NCBI GenBank assembly: GCA_964589765.1
Contig: CAZPUM010000007.1
Location: forward strand, 1 to 53,011
Reading direction: 5' to 3'
DNA: 53,011 nt
Origin: UBA525 sp964589765
Lineage (GTDB): Archaea; Nanobdellota; Nanobdellia; Woesearchaeales; UBA525
This document shows positions 1 to 8,273 of the stretch, in pieces. Position 1 is the stretch's first letter. Each line of letters opens with the position of its first letter. Below the pieces are notes generated by a model. It was given only the letters and a program-made list of their open reading frames with translations, searched no databases and was not told where the DNA came from. A program made the position numbers and the translations under genes.

Positions 1-319
1 TGCTAACGGAAAAGTCCAGCCTGTTCACAGGGATACTGTCGCAAAGCTAGTTGTTTCTGCTGTGGACAGAAAAATTCGAAACAGAATTGTTGAGGTGGGT
101 GGCCCTGAAATCTTTACATATGAGTCTCTGGCAAAGAGATTACATCCAGGGGTTATAACCTTTAAACTTCCTAAATTTGTTGTCGGAATATTTACAACAG
201 TTGGACGTCTTGTTCCGCCATTTCCGACAAAAGGTATGGTAAAGATGATGGCACAGGATAACACCACATCTGACCGTACAGTTTCTAGGTTGAAGATTCC
301 AAACCCAAAAATCAAGTAG
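1..319 (+). CDS. NAD(P)-binding epimerase-like protein, C-terminal fragment
   Basis: The frame is open from base 2 and runs to the TAG at 317-319, so this is the 3' end of a gene that starts outside the window. The visible part contains a QPVHRDTVAK-like stretch followed by VGGPEIFTYESLAKRL, the pattern seen near the C-terminus of atypical short-chain dehydrogenases related to complex I subunit NDUFA9 and NmrA-type proteins. The nucleotide-binding N-terminus is not present, so substrate and activity cannot be judged. The GTG at 62 is only an internal codon. The family assignment is moderately secure; the role is unknown. Confidence 0.6.
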   Translation, partial: ANGKVQPVHRDTVAKLVVSAVDRKIRNRIVEVGGPEIFTYESLAKRLHPGVITFKLPKFVVGIFTTVGRLVPPFPTKGMVKMMAQDNTTSDRTVSRLKIPNPKIK

Positions 320-350
320 GATTTTTAAATCATGGTTGGTTAGTTAATCT

Positions 351-1292
351 ATGAGGGGGATACTGTTTATTCTGAAGGGCAACCATCCTGAACTTGCGAC
401 AGCTGAAACTAAGGCGGCAATGCACGGGTGGGGGTTTTGGAAGGATAAGAGAGAACCTGTGGACAGCCTGTTATTCTTCAATAATAAGAGAAAAGTCCCA
501 AAAAATCTGGGTCTGACTCACAGAGTTATCAAAGTTTGTTGGACATGTAGTCCTGAAAAAACTGTGGAGACTCTGAAAAAAGTCAGATGGAAATTCAAGG
601 GAACATACAGGGTTTCCCTGACTAAATTAACACATCATCCCCTTATGGAGCGCGAGGTGGCGGATATAATATGGCACACAATCAACAGGCCAAAAGTAAG
701 TCTTGATAATCCTGATAATATTATTGATGTGTTAATTTCAAAAAACAGGACTTATGTTGGTATTAGAAAATGGGAGGATGATGAAAAGTGGGTTTCCCGA
801 CGGGCAGACAACTGGCCTATGATGCACCCGTCGGCAATGCATCCCACAGTTGCGAGGGCGATGATGAATTTAGCCTGCGCCACCAGAGTTCATGACCCTT
901 TTTGTGGCGCAGGAGGTTTCCTTTTGGAAGGTGCGCACGCAGGAATAACTGTTTCAGGTGCGGACATAGACCCGCACATGATACTGCGTGCGAGAAAGAA
1001 CACGAGGTATTACCGGGTGAAACCCGAGTTACGAATCGTTGATGCGATTGAATGGTTACCTCGTGTCAAGGCGATGGTCACAGACCTTCCTTATGGGAAA
1101 AATACCAAGAACGCAGATATTTCTGCGCTTCTTGAATCATTTCTGATAAATGCACATTCAAAAACCAACAGAATAGTTCTTGGCATTCACACAAAACTGC
1201 CAAAGCAGGACTTATGGAATGTAAGATTCCACTCATCAACGTATGTTCATAAAAACATGACACGTCATTTCTATGTTTTGGAGGCAAAATGA
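351..1292 (+). CDS. trmG10: tRNA (guanine(10)-N2)-dimethyltransferase (Trm11/Trm-G10 family)
   Basis: This 313-residue protein has an N-terminal region that would hold the THUMP RNA-binding fold, then a Rossmann methyltransferase domain. The SAM motif DPFCGAGG lies near residues 182-189 and the catalytic amino-methyltransferase motif TDLPYG near 244-249; an N/D-P-P-Y-like motif of this form is typical of enzymes methylating the exocyclic amine of guanine. The archaeal family makes m2G/m2,2G at position 10 of tRNA. A TATA-like box near 323-330 lies about 25 bases before the ATG, consistent with a leaderless transcript. The stop overlaps ribL by four bases (ATGA), so the two are probably translated together. 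Confidence 0.85.
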   Translation: MRGILFILKGNHPELATAETKAAMHGWGFWKDKREPVDSLLFFNNKRKVPKNLGLTHRVIKVCWTCSPEKTVETLKKVRWKFKGTYRVSLTKLTHHPLMEREVADIIWHTINRPKVSLDNPDNIIDVLISKNRTYVGIRKWEDDEKWVSRRADNWPMMHPSAMHPTVARAMMNLACATRVHDPFCGAGGFLLEGAHAGITVSGADIDPHMILRARKNTRYYRVKPELRIVDAIEWLPRVKAMVTDLPYGKNTKNADISALLESFLINAHSKTNRIVLGIHTKLPKQDLWNVRFHSSTYVHKNMTRHFYVLEAK

Positions 1293-1702
1293 CAACAGTT
1301 TTGGTTTTTGGCACGTTTGATATTTTTCATGAGGGTCATAAAAGTCTTCTTAAACAGGCTAAAAAACACGGTAACCGTCTTGTTGTTGTTCTATCTAGGG
1401 ATGAGACTGTTCTTTATGTTAAAGGGAGACCTCCTAAAAACCCGGAAAGTATAAGGAAGCAAATGCTAGAAGATTGTGTGTTTGTTGATGAGGTCAGGCA
1501 CGGTCATAAAGGTGACAAGTACAAGATAATCAAGGAGGTCAATCCAGATGTTATATGTCTTGGTTACGACCAGAAACACTTTACTGATGGTCTAAAAGAA
1601 CGCCTAGCAAACATGAGTTTGTTTCCAAAAATAAAACGTCTTAAACCTTACAAACCGGATGTTTTCAAATCTAGCAAACTCAGAGCTTCCGACCAGAAAT
1701 AA
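1289..1702 (+). CDS. ribL: FAD synthetase RibL (archaeal cytidylyltransferase type)
   Basis: A 137-residue cytidylyltransferase-fold protein. The nucleotide-binding motif GTFDIFHEGH covers residues 8-17, with the HxGH histidines at 14 and 17; RKQMLEDCVFVDEV and the Asp-rich PDVICLGYDQ stretch are also typical. Archaeal RibL transfers AMP from ATP to FMN to form FAD and differs from bacterial RibF. Glycerol-3-phosphate cytidylyltransferase is a paralogous alternative, but the length and archaeal context favour RibL. The start overlaps the stop of the methyltransferase gene by four bases. The 3' end overlaps the convergent gene by 23 bases. Confidence 0.8.
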   Translation: MTTVLVFGTFDIFHEGHKSLLKQAKKHGNRLVVVLSRDETVLYVKGRPPKNPESIRKQMLEDCVFVDEVRHGHKGDKYKIIKEVNPDVICLGYDQKHFTDGLKERLANMSLFPKIKRLKPYKPDVFKSSKLRASDQK

Positions 1703-2336
1703 CTGTCCAGAAACCATCTCTGTATTCAATCTCAGGCTCAAATCCGCAAACCTTCATGGCCGTCTCATACCATGATGCGGGTGCGGACATGGGTCTATCA
1801 TACTCGCTGAAATGTCTCTCCCACCATTTTTTCTGTTTAACAGGAAGCTCTTTCAGCATATCATAATCACTAATCCATTCTTTCATTGTTCTGTCAGGAT
1901 TATCAAATGTCATGACATCGCCGAGAATCAGCATTCCTCCAGGACATGTAATGTCTGATGCTTTCTGAATAAATTTAATTTTTTCAGGGTTGGGGAAATT
2001 GTGAACCACAAAACCGGCAACAACAGTTCCATAATCCCCACTTCTGATTTTTAGAAAATCTTTTTTTCTGAATCTAACCTTTGAGAGTTCCGGTTTTTTT
2101 GCAGCAATCTCCAGGGCTGATTCATCAACATCAATTGCGGTGAAAAACAATCTTAATTTTTCAGGGATGTAAGCTGTGGTACCCCCATCACCGCACCCAA
2201 ACTCCAGCCCTTTCCAGGTGTAGTGGGACCTGGCAATCGCAGTGCCTATAGCCTGCTGGAACAGATGGTACCTGTTTGCAAAAACAGTCTTTCCAGTATC
2301 GATAGCTCTATAGGTGTTCCAATTGTACTCAACCAT
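1680..2336 (-). CDS. class I SAM-dependent methyltransferase
   Basis: A 218-residue protein with a Rossmann-type SAM motif, GLEFGCGDGG near residues 43-52, an acidic residue in the following AIDVDESAL strand, and a VVAGFVVHNFPNPEK region typical of small-molecule methyltransferases of the ubiE/type 11-12 kind. The substrate cannot be told from sequence. It lies one base downstream of the PEP-synthase-like gene on the same strand, so the two are probably co-transcribed, and it converges on ribL with a 23-base overlap. Confidence 0.7.
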   Translation of the reverse strand: MVEYNWNTYRAIDTGKTVFANRYHLFQQAIGTAIARSHYTWKGLEFGCGDGGTTAYIPEKLRLFFTAIDVDESALEIAAKKPELSKVRFRKKDFLKIRSGDYGTVVAGFVVHNFPNPEKIKFIQKASDITCPGGMLILGDVMTFDNPDRTMKEWISDYDMLKELPVKQKKWWERHFSEYDRPMSAPASWYETAMKVCGFEPEIEYRDGFWTVISGRKL

Positions 2337-2337
2337 C

Positions 2338-3750
2338 TTATCCCTGACTCAGAATGTAGCTGACCTCTTCTACAGCTTTTGCCTGCTGTTCAGGGGTGAG
2401 TTCGAAACCATCTTCGTGAACAAAACGGTTGGCCAATGCCAGAATCTCTCTGTCCACGATTCTTGAGAAAGCTTTCTTCTCGTTCAGTTTCTTAATCATT
2501 CTTCCAAGACGGTCTTTGCCTTCAAAGTGCTGAGCGTACTTTGACTCCACAAGGGTTGTGGCAAGTTTCAGCGAAGCGGCAAGTACAGCCTTGGATGTTC
2601 CTGGGGCAGGTGCTACCGACTCTTCTTCGGCAGGCTCTGTCTCTTCACTCACCTCTTCCGGCTCAGCCGGTACTTCGATATAATCTGTTTCTACTTCGAC
2701 TCCTGTGGTTACTGGCTGGGCTTCTTCCGGCTCAACTATGTACTCTGTTGTCTCTTCTATAATCTCTTCCACCTCTGGCTCTTCCTGCGCGGCAGGATGT
2801 TTCAGAGCAAACCCGAGGCGGTTGGCCCAAAGCAATATGAATCTTTCATTATTAATTGTGAAGAATAATTTCACAGGTGACTGTAATACTCTTTCTGCCT
2901 TTTTGGTCTGGCGAGCAATCTCAAGCAAGTCTCTATCAATGACTTTGTCATGCTTTGTCTTGCTTGTGAATGGAACAACACAGAGCTCGCCATTATCATC
3001 GAACTCAAGTATTTCGGGCTGTCCTTTAACTTCAGATGATACAATCTTCAGCCCGTTTCGTGCGAGTGCAAAATAATCCTTTTTTACCTTGTTCCTCAAA
3101 TCGAGATGACCATAATAGGTTTGGAGGAACAACTTATCCTGTGCATCAGGGAGTGCGCTGTATGCGTGACAGCACGCTGTTGGATTGTTCATAACCTGGA
3201 CAACCATCGCTATCTTCAGGTTCTTTTCAGGATAACCTGCATCCATTCTTGGTTTAAGCTGGTTAGGGTGATAAGCAAGGGCCCACGCCTCCCTAACAGC
3301 AATCTGGAACTCTTCGTAACCCTGAATGTTTTGTACAATGGTATCATTGTTCTCAGGATCGAGCAACATGTTTGGACTGAGAATAATTCTTACAGAGGTG
3401 CCTTTGCTTTCTCTGAGTCCGATTCCCTCTGCTGTAAGTCCTTCGAAAAGTTCTTTCATCTCGGTCTCAACATCTTCGGGCATCTTTGCTGATTTGATTG
3501 TCTTTCGGACACTTGTGTAAGCGTTCACATAACTCTGTGGGCTGTTTGAATTGACGTGCTTCAGAATATAATCAATCTTGTACTTTAGATTGTTCTGGTC
3601 TACCAGTAAGTCGAAAGCGTTGCTAAGCACAACGAACGAATCTGGCAGTCTGAACCTGTTTTCCTTTAACAAGGCCAAGTCTTTGGCTTTCTGGCCGGAT
3701 AGCTCAGGTTCGTTCTGTTTTACTCCTGAAAGTGACCTCACATACTGCAT
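2338..3750 (-). CDS. degenerate PEP synthase / PPDK N-terminal-domain protein
   Basis: A 470-residue protein. Residues 1-310 follow the layout of the ATP-binding N-terminal domain of PEP synthase and pyruvate phosphate dikinase: an FRLPDSFVV entry strand, a VRII position where active enzymes have VRSS, an IAMVVQVM strand, and a closing helix-strand pair before FILLWANR where active enzymes read ILQSRP. The phosphohistidine and pyruvate-binding domains are absent. Residues of about 322-385 form a very acidic linker rich in Glu, Pro and Val, followed by a helical C-terminal region. A TATA-like TTTATAAA lies about 25 bases before the ATG. Loss of key residues suggests a binding or regulatory role; this is inference. 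Confidence 0.55.
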   Translation of the reverse strand: MQYVRSLSGVKQNEPELSGQKAKDLALLKENRFRLPDSFVVLSNAFDLLVDQNNLKYKIDYILKHVNSNSPQSYVNAYTSVRKTIKSAKMPEDVETEMKELFEGLTAEGIGLRESKGTSVRIILSPNMLLDPENNDTIVQNIQGYEEFQIAVREAWALAYHPNQLKPRMDAGYPEKNLKIAMVVQVMNNPTACCHAYSALPDAQDKLFLQTYYGHLDLRNKVKKDYFALARNGLKIVSSEVKGQPEILEFDDNGELCVVPFTSKTKHDKVIDRDLLEIARQTKKAERVLQSPVKLFFTINNERFILLWANRLGFALKHPAAQEEPEVEEIIEETTEYIVEPEEAQPVTTGVEVETDYIEVPAEPEEVSEETEPAEEESVAPAPGTSKAVLAASLKLATTLVESKYAQHFEGKDRLGRMIKKLNEKKAFSRIVDREILALANRFVHEDGFELTPEQQAKAVEEVSYILSQG

Positions 3751-3780
3751 GAATTACGAGAATCTTTCTTATTTTATAAA

Positions 3781-3921
3781 TCATTCCTCATTATGCGTGT
3801 TGTTGTTCATGAAGCTGAAGTTTGGCCGGAATGAACTGCCCCCATTCATGCTGAAGTAAAAACCAACCTTGAAACCCGGGTCATAACCCCCAAAAACCTC
3901 AAAAGCGCTGTTTTTAGTCAT
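3781..3921 (-). CDS. possible small protein, 46 residues
   Basis: This is an ATG-initiated reading frame of 46 codons just upstream of, and on the same strand as, the PEP-synthase-like gene. It is rich in Phe, Gly, Asn and Ser (for example FGGYDPGFKVGFYFS) and its ATG overlaps by four bases the stop of another protein-like open frame at 3918-4031. The stop lies next to the TATA-like box of the downstream gene. No family was recognised and no ribosome-binding site was seen. It may be a real short gene, a gene remnant, or chance. Confidence 0.3.
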   Translation of the reverse strand: MTKNSAFEVFGGYDPGFKVGFYFSMNGGSSFRPNFSFMNNNTHNEE

Positions 3922-4031
3922 TTCTCCCAGCTTTCCTTTGGGACGCCATAAGGTATTCTTACATCAGAACCGCGAGTCTCGAGCCTTACTTCTCCTGTCT
4001 CTTTTGTGTGGTTTATGCCGATAAAACCGCT
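3918..4031 (-). other. protein-like open frame without a usable start codon
   Basis: Thirty-seven sense codons between two stops read like natural protein (GEVRLETRGSDVRIP, then YGVPKESWEK) but contain no ATG, GTG or TTG. The frame ends in an ATGA overlap with the 46-codon frame at 3781-3921. A frame directly upstream has an ATG and runs into this stretch in a different phase, so a frameshifted small gene is possible. Function is not recognisable. Confidence 0.25.
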
Positions 4032-4198
4032 TCAGCAGACATCAGGGGATAAAGAGCCCCAGGAGCTTGACTATTATCTGTCGTATTTTAATCAAAACAG
4101 AGATTTTGTGTTTTAAGAGTTTCGACCTTTACAGTTTATTTTTCAATAATGAAGGATTGTCAAAAGTTTTTTAAAAGCGCAAGCAGGTTAATTGTTTT

Positions 4199-4510
4199 AT
4201 GGCACGTCGGGGGAGACCTACGTATAGCAAAGTACGTCAGAATATGGTTGAAATTCTGATGCATATGGGCTCCGGTTATGGCTATCAAATCTATAAAGCG
4301 TACAAAGATTTGTTTCCTGCGGTTACCTTGCGTGTTATCTACTACCACCTCAAAAAAGGCAAGGAATTAGGGGAGTTTGAGGTTGCGGAAATCAAGAAGA
4401 CTAAAGGGGACTATTCTTGGGGTGGTGAAGCTGAGAAGATATTCTACAAGCTCGGACCAAAAGCCAAACCATCAAATGATGAAACTGTCAGGGCTTATTT
4501 TGAGAAGTAG
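4199..4510 (+). CDS. small PadR-like / winged-helix protein of unknown role
   Basis: A basic 103-residue protein with a GSGYGYQIYKAYKD helix, then VTLRVIYYHLKKGKEL, which resembles the recognition region of PadR-type winged-helix proteins (a helix with YYHLK and a charged wing), and a C-terminal IFYKLGPKAKP tail. A DNA-binding or RNA-binding role is plausible but not shown. The TATA-like box near 4166-4176 is about 28 bases before the ATG. The gene ends directly against the stop of the convergent surface-protein gene, with no spacer. Confidence 0.5.
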   Translation: MARRGRPTYSKVRQNMVEILMHMGSGYGYQIYKAYKDLFPAVTLRVIYYHLKKGKELGEFEVAEIKKTKGDYSWGGEAEKIFYKLGPKAKPSNDETVRAYFEK

Positions 4511-6088
4511 TTAAGAGGGCGCGATATTATCTAGGATACATGTGCTTCTGGTTGAGTCTGGTTTGTATCCTGCCGAACAGTCCCAGCATCTCCAATCGGT
4601 AATGGGTATTGCAGAACCCCAAGGGAACTGGCAGTACTGGTCTCCGCTAAGCATTGTTGCGTGCAGGGGAGTGGTCCCCGAAACAGCACATACGGTGTTT
4701 GTACTATCCGCCTTGCAGTTTCCGTCCCAACAATAATTCTCGGCGCAGAACTTTGAACCTCCACATGAGGTTGGCGCACTCCAGCAACCATCAGTTCCGC
4801 AGGTCTTGTAGTTTGTGCCGTCAACACAAGTGGTTCTGCCCGCTCCCGTACATGAGCCGTAGTCACAGGTTGTGCCTCCGCCTGCAACAGAACAGATGCC
4901 TTTGCTAGTTTCTGGGTCAATAATGCACGTCTCTCCCGCGTTAGGACAGTCATGAGGAGTTCCCCATGCTCCGCCGTCACACTGAACTATCTGTGTGTCT
5001 TCACAGTACGAGTCAGGAACAATACATGCTCCGCTCAGTGTCCAGATTGCGCTGTCATCGGTTGCAATCGAGTTGTATTGTGAGGGAAATGTTGCGTTAA
5101 CAACAACCTTCATGGGAGCGCCGATAAAGAATGTGCCTTGGGATTTAATGAAAACTTCGAGTGGTTCGTTGCAGAGGCCAAGTGTCTCGTTGAGTTTGAC
5201 CTGGACTTGTGAAACAATCGTGTCTTCAGAACCCGCCCTTCCTGAACTGACGTTTAGTTGAGCCAAACCTGAAACTGTGGAATCCACATCTTTACAAAGT
5301 TCAGCGTATAGGAACGTAGTGTCTGCAAGAAATCCTGAACCAGGATTAGGGTTTGGTCCGCTGACTATTCCCAGAACTTTGAGGTTCTGGTCTCCACTTG
5401 AAGAGCCACAAGCGGTTCCTGCAGCGTTGCAACTGCTAAAAGGACATTCGTCTATTCTTTCAAGACAACTATTTACACAGCGCCAAATGGCTCCGTCTGA
5501 GCAGTGCTGTTCTCCTTCATTTGAGCAAGTGATACAACTTCCTGCATTTGTGGTTACATTGTACCAATGGAGTGTCCAGTACCTTTCAAAAGGACCTTGG
5601 CCAGTATCTTTAGCACCACAGATGTACGGGTCCCCCTCTTCGTATCGTTCGCAAGCAAAAATTAAAACGTAACCTTCATCAGGAATGTCTCCGCGATTGG
5701 TTGCTGCATTGGTGATTTGTTTGACATGCTTGCCTTTTATCCACTTCCCGTCATCAGGGTGCTGGAACCAGAAAGCTCGCCAGTTACCTTCATCATTTAG
5801 ATAGTATCCCTTATACCACAAGTACTTGTTGTCAGAAGTTATGTTGATTGTAAATAATGGTCCTGTACTGAGGTTTTCAACTTTCAGATTGAAATAGTCC
5901 TCGCCGGAGATGGGGTCTAAAGGAGGTGCAAAATTATCAGGGAAATTTTCTCCTGTCGGCCAATAAACCGAAAATCCGGTAACTCCTCCAGTTATCCAAG
6001 AAGGGATTCCTGTCATTGTCAATATGGCTACTACTGCTACAAAACCAACCAAGCCAAGCATTGTCCATGCGTACCTGTCACTTCCCAC
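4511..6088 (-). CDS. cysteine-rich cell-surface protein with N-terminal membrane anchor
   Basis: A 525-residue protein with a hydrophobic segment at about residues 9-30 serving as signal anchor, followed by an external region. The first half is aromatic-rich and resembles a beta-sandwich; two cysteine-dense blocks follow (about 185-225 and 355-525), with short repeating patterns such as CSDGAIWRC and CDGGAWGT that suggest small disulfide-rich modules. Several N-x-S/T sequons are present. The start is the GTG at 6088, about 26 bases after a minus-strand TTTATAAA box at about 6110-6118. No enzyme motif was found; adhesion or surface structure is the likely role. Confidence 0.6.
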   Translation of the reverse strand: MGSDRYAWTMLGLVGFVAVVAILTMTGIPSWITGGVTGFSVYWPTGENFPDNFAPPLDPISGEDYFNLKVENLSTGPLFTINITSDNKYLWYKGYYLNDEGNWRAFWFQHPDDGKWIKGKHVKQITNAATNRGDIPDEGYVLIFACERYEEGDPYICGAKDTGQGPFERYWTLHWYNVTTNAGSCITCSNEGEQHCSDGAIWRCVNSCLERIDECPFSSCNAAGTACGSSSGDQNLKVLGIVSGPNPNPGSGFLADTTFLYAELCKDVDSTVSGLAQLNVSSGRAGSEDTIVSQVQVKLNETLGLCNEPLEVFIKSQGTFFIGAPMKVVVNATFPSQYNSIATDDSAIWTLSGACIVPDSYCEDTQIVQCDGGAWGTPHDCPNAGETCIIDPETSKGICSVAGGGTTCDYGSCTGAGRTTCVDGTNYKTCGTDGCWSAPTSCGGSKFCAENYCWDGNCKADSTNTVCAVSGTTPLHATMLSGDQYCQFPWGSAIPITDWRCWDCSAGYKPDSTRSTCILDNIAPS

Positions 6089-6306
6089 GTTGTCTTCTCA
6101 GAGAATATGCTTTATAAATATTGTCCGGCCGTTTTAAAGAAATGTTTTTAAACCCTACTTATACCTTCTCCAATGGGGAACCCTACAAAAACACCTTTGT
6201 CGCACAACCAAGGTTTTCTGGGAACTCCAATGCTCTGGAGACTTCGGTCTCCAGGGCACCCTTTATTCTGGAAACGGTTATAAGTGACCTGAGAATCCGC
6301 TATTTC
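6089..6306. other. intergenic region with strong UUCG hairpin
   Basis: The 218-base region between two divergent genes holds the TATA box of the surface-protein gene, plus-strand TATA-like sites near 6131-6153 and 6277-6284, and an almost perfect hairpin at 6232-6257. No tRNA or long frame is credible here: the open frame in phase with the downstream gene lacks a plausible start and translates to unpatterned sequence. Confidence 0.45.
6232..6257 (+). ncRNA. candidate structured RNA element: 11-bp stem capped by C(UUCG)G
   Basis: Bases 6232-6242 pair with 6247-6257 along 11 positions, with one G-U wobble at 6234/6255, and the loop is TTCG closed by C-G, the classic extra-stable tetraloop when transcribed from the plus strand. 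Plus-strand TATA-like sites lie 80-100 bases upstream. It may be part of a small RNA or a processing signal; no family was recognised. Confidence 0.4.
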
Positions 6307-7053
6307 ATGAGGGTACTTTCGCTACATCCGGCAGCAACTGAACTGATGTTTGCAATAGGTGCCGGCTCAATGCTTGTCGGCAGGACGGATTCGTGTGACT
6401 ATCCTGAACCTGCTTTAAAAGTCCCAACTCTTGGTCCCATGGATGAAATTTCTCCCGAGTTGGTGGGTGTTTTTGAACCCGAACTTGTTTTAACAGGGTA
6501 TGGTCAGAGAAAACTGTCTGATGAGCTGAGTGATGAAAAGAGAGTCTTTCATATCGCACCCGGAAGTGTTGAGGAAGTTTTCAGAATAATCATGGATTTG
6601 GCAGAGCTTCTTGGAAAACAGATTGAGGCAGAAGTAGTAATCCACGAACTTATGGCCACACTTGAGATGGTTAAGGATAAGGCTCAAAAATTCAAAAAAG
6701 TTAGGGTTTACTTCGAGGTCAAACACGACCCTTTAACAACTGCAGGTTGTTATATCGATGATATTCTGATGCTTTCAGGGGGGCAATCGTTCAGAGGGGA
6801 AGTGACTGTTGATAGACTACAATTATTTGACCCTCAAATCATAATGGTGAGTGTTCCTGATGAAGGAGAAGAGTTCAATGAAGAGATTCTTCTGGCCAGG
6901 GATGGTTGGGAGAATCTGAACGCGGTCAGATTTGAAAGGGTTTTTGTTTTAGATGACAAACTTTTCTTTAGGCCGGGCCCAAGACTGGTCAAAGGAATTA
7001 GAAAAATTGCAAAAATTATGCATGGTATTGATGCTAAGCTTAAAAGCAACTAG
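6307..7053 (+). CDS. BtuF-like periplasmic-binding-fold protein without signal peptide
   Basis: The first ATG that fits the family is at 6307, giving 248 residues that begin MRVLSLHPAATELMF, the normal start of the mature cobalamin/iron-siderophore binding fold (BtuF/FhuD type). The two-lobe pattern is intact: LVGRTDSCDYPE and VLTGYG in the first lobe, a long central helix, then FEVKHDPLTTAG and VFVLDDKLFFRPGPR in the second. No signal peptide precedes it, and no ABC permease or ATPase gene is nearby. A TATA-like TTATAAG near 6278-6284 supports this start. A cytoplasmic corrinoid-binding or unrelated role is possible. The 3' end overlaps rfcL by four bases. Confidence 0.7.
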   Translation: MRVLSLHPAATELMFAIGAGSMLVGRTDSCDYPEPALKVPTLGPMDEISPELVGVFEPELVLTGYGQRKLSDELSDEKRVFHIAPGSVEEVFRIIMDLAELLGKQIEAEVVIHELMATLEMVKDKAQKFKKVRVYFEVKHDPLTTAGCYIDDILMLSGGQSFRGEVTVDRLQLFDPQIIMVSVPDEGEEFNEEILLARDGWENLNAVRFERVFVLDDKLFFRPGPRLVKGIRKIAKIMHGIDAKLKSN

Positions 7054-8240
7054 TTTAACCAATCTGTATCAACTTCGTATTCTTTAGAAATTCTCTCTGA
7101 AAACCCCTTCTTTCTGGAAGCATATTTCAGGTAAGGCAGGACATCTTGTGTGACTCTTTTTGAGCTTGTATGAAGATGTTTGGCAAGTTGTTCTGCCAGC
7201 TCTTTCCTCTTTTGGTTTTTTCTGTTGTAAATCCAAATCTTCAACAAACGGTCTGTCTCTTTGTAGTCTCCTGCACCGGGGTATTTCTCGTCTTTAGCCA
7301 GAGCGATTCCCGCAGAAATCAAATTGTAAAGATAAACGTAAAATCTGTAGTACTGCCATCTTCTGATTCTGCCGAAGAACCTGTCTGCTTCAGCAAGAGC
7401 ATCGAAAGCTCTGGCAAGGTCTTCGGGTTTTTTGTACTCCCGTGGAATGTTCTCATCCATCCAGAGAATGAGTTTCTGCGGGTCCTCATCCACAGCATCA
7501 AATGCGGGAAGTGCCACATCTGCTGATGTGGTTTTGAAAACACGTAAAAGTGCTTGGATAACCTCCTCTTTTTGTTCTCTGTCTGAAAGTAGTTTAACAT
7601 CTTGTTTTGAAACAGAGTCTCCTGTGACAACCGATTGAAAGTCGGTGATTGCTGCTCTAAGATCTCCTCCTGAGCGTCTTGCTATTGTGGTAAGTTCAGA
7701 GTCTTCTACAGAGATTTTTTCAGCATTAGCGATAAATCTTAACCTTTGGGTTATCTTAGACACTTCGAGTGGTTTCAGTTCAACAACGGTTGAAATTTTC
7801 TTCAAAGGTTTGATCTTTGGTGAGTCTATATCATTGGCGGTGAGAATTATCGGGTGTCCGCTTTCCAAAACAAGTTTTGCAAGTGCCGTGTTTCCCCCAC
7901 GGTCCTTAACACCCGAAACACTGTCTGCTTCATCGACAAGAATTATCTTGCCTCGTAAAAAAAGTGACTGTTGTTGAAGTGCGGGTCCTAACAACGCTTC
8001 TAGGTTGGTCTTGTTTCTGGAGTCAGAAGCGTTCACTTCAAGTAATTCTCTTTTGGATTCTTCTGCAAGGGCGTAGACCAGCGCTGTTTTTCCTGTTCCT
8101 GATGGGCCCACTAGTAGTAGCGGTTTATCTCCTCGTCTGTAACTTTCCAGAAAATTTCTGGCAGACGCTACTGCGCGTTCCTGTCCTATTACATCTGCTA
8201 ACAATACAGGAGTGTATTTCAACACCCAGGGCCTTGCCAT
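7050..8240 (-). CDS. rfcL: replication factor C large subunit
   Basis: A 396-residue AAA+ clamp-loader subunit that, with RfcS, opens and loads PCNA at primer-template junctions. Walker A is GPSGTGKT at 45-52, Walker B LVDEAD at 101-106, sensor 1 LTAND at 133-137 and sensor 2 GGDLRAAI at 191-198. The collar domain follows, including the WMDENIPREY stretch typical of archaeal RfcL. The C-terminus ends shortly after the collar in DTDWLN, and I could not see a clear PCNA-interacting peptide, so the protein is at the short end of the family. The ATG at 8240 begins the usual MARPWVLKYTP sequence. Confidence 0.9.
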   Translation of the reverse strand: MARPWVLKYTPVLLADVIGQERAVASARNFLESYRRGDKPLLLVGPSGTGKTALVYALAEESKRELLEVNASDSRNKTNLEALLGPALQQQSLFLRGKIILVDEADSVSGVKDRGGNTALAKLVLESGHPIILTANDIDSPKIKPLKKISTVVELKPLEVSKITQRLRFIANAEKISVEDSELTTIARRSGGDLRAAITDFQSVVTGDSVSKQDVKLLSDREQKEEVIQALLRVFKTTSADVALPAFDAVDEDPQKLILWMDENIPREYKKPEDLARAFDALAEADRFFGRIRRWQYYRFYVYLYNLISAGIALAKDEKYPGAGDYKETDRLLKIWIYNRKNQKRKELAEQLAKHLHTSSKRVTQDVLPYLKYASRKKGFSERISKEYEVDTDWLN

Positions 8241-8273
8241 AGTAAGAGGAAAAAGGTGATAGAATAAAAGAGT

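Larger units (their letters stand above)
3751..4198. other. 448-base intergenic region
   Basis: The stretch lies between the divergent PEP-synthase-like gene and the small wHTH-like gene. It holds the TATA-like boxes of both (TTTATAAA near 3772-3780 on the minus strand; TTTTTTAAAAG near 4166-4176 on the plus strand) and the two short minus-strand frames described separately. I saw no tRNA, rRNA or clear C/D-box signature. Confidence 0.5.

Noticed and set aside
4531..4980. 149-codon minus-strand frame inside the cysteine-rich surface gene
   Set aside because: It lies in a different phase of a clearly coding region and has no family-like pattern; the overlapping frame has a signal anchor and regular cysteine modules.
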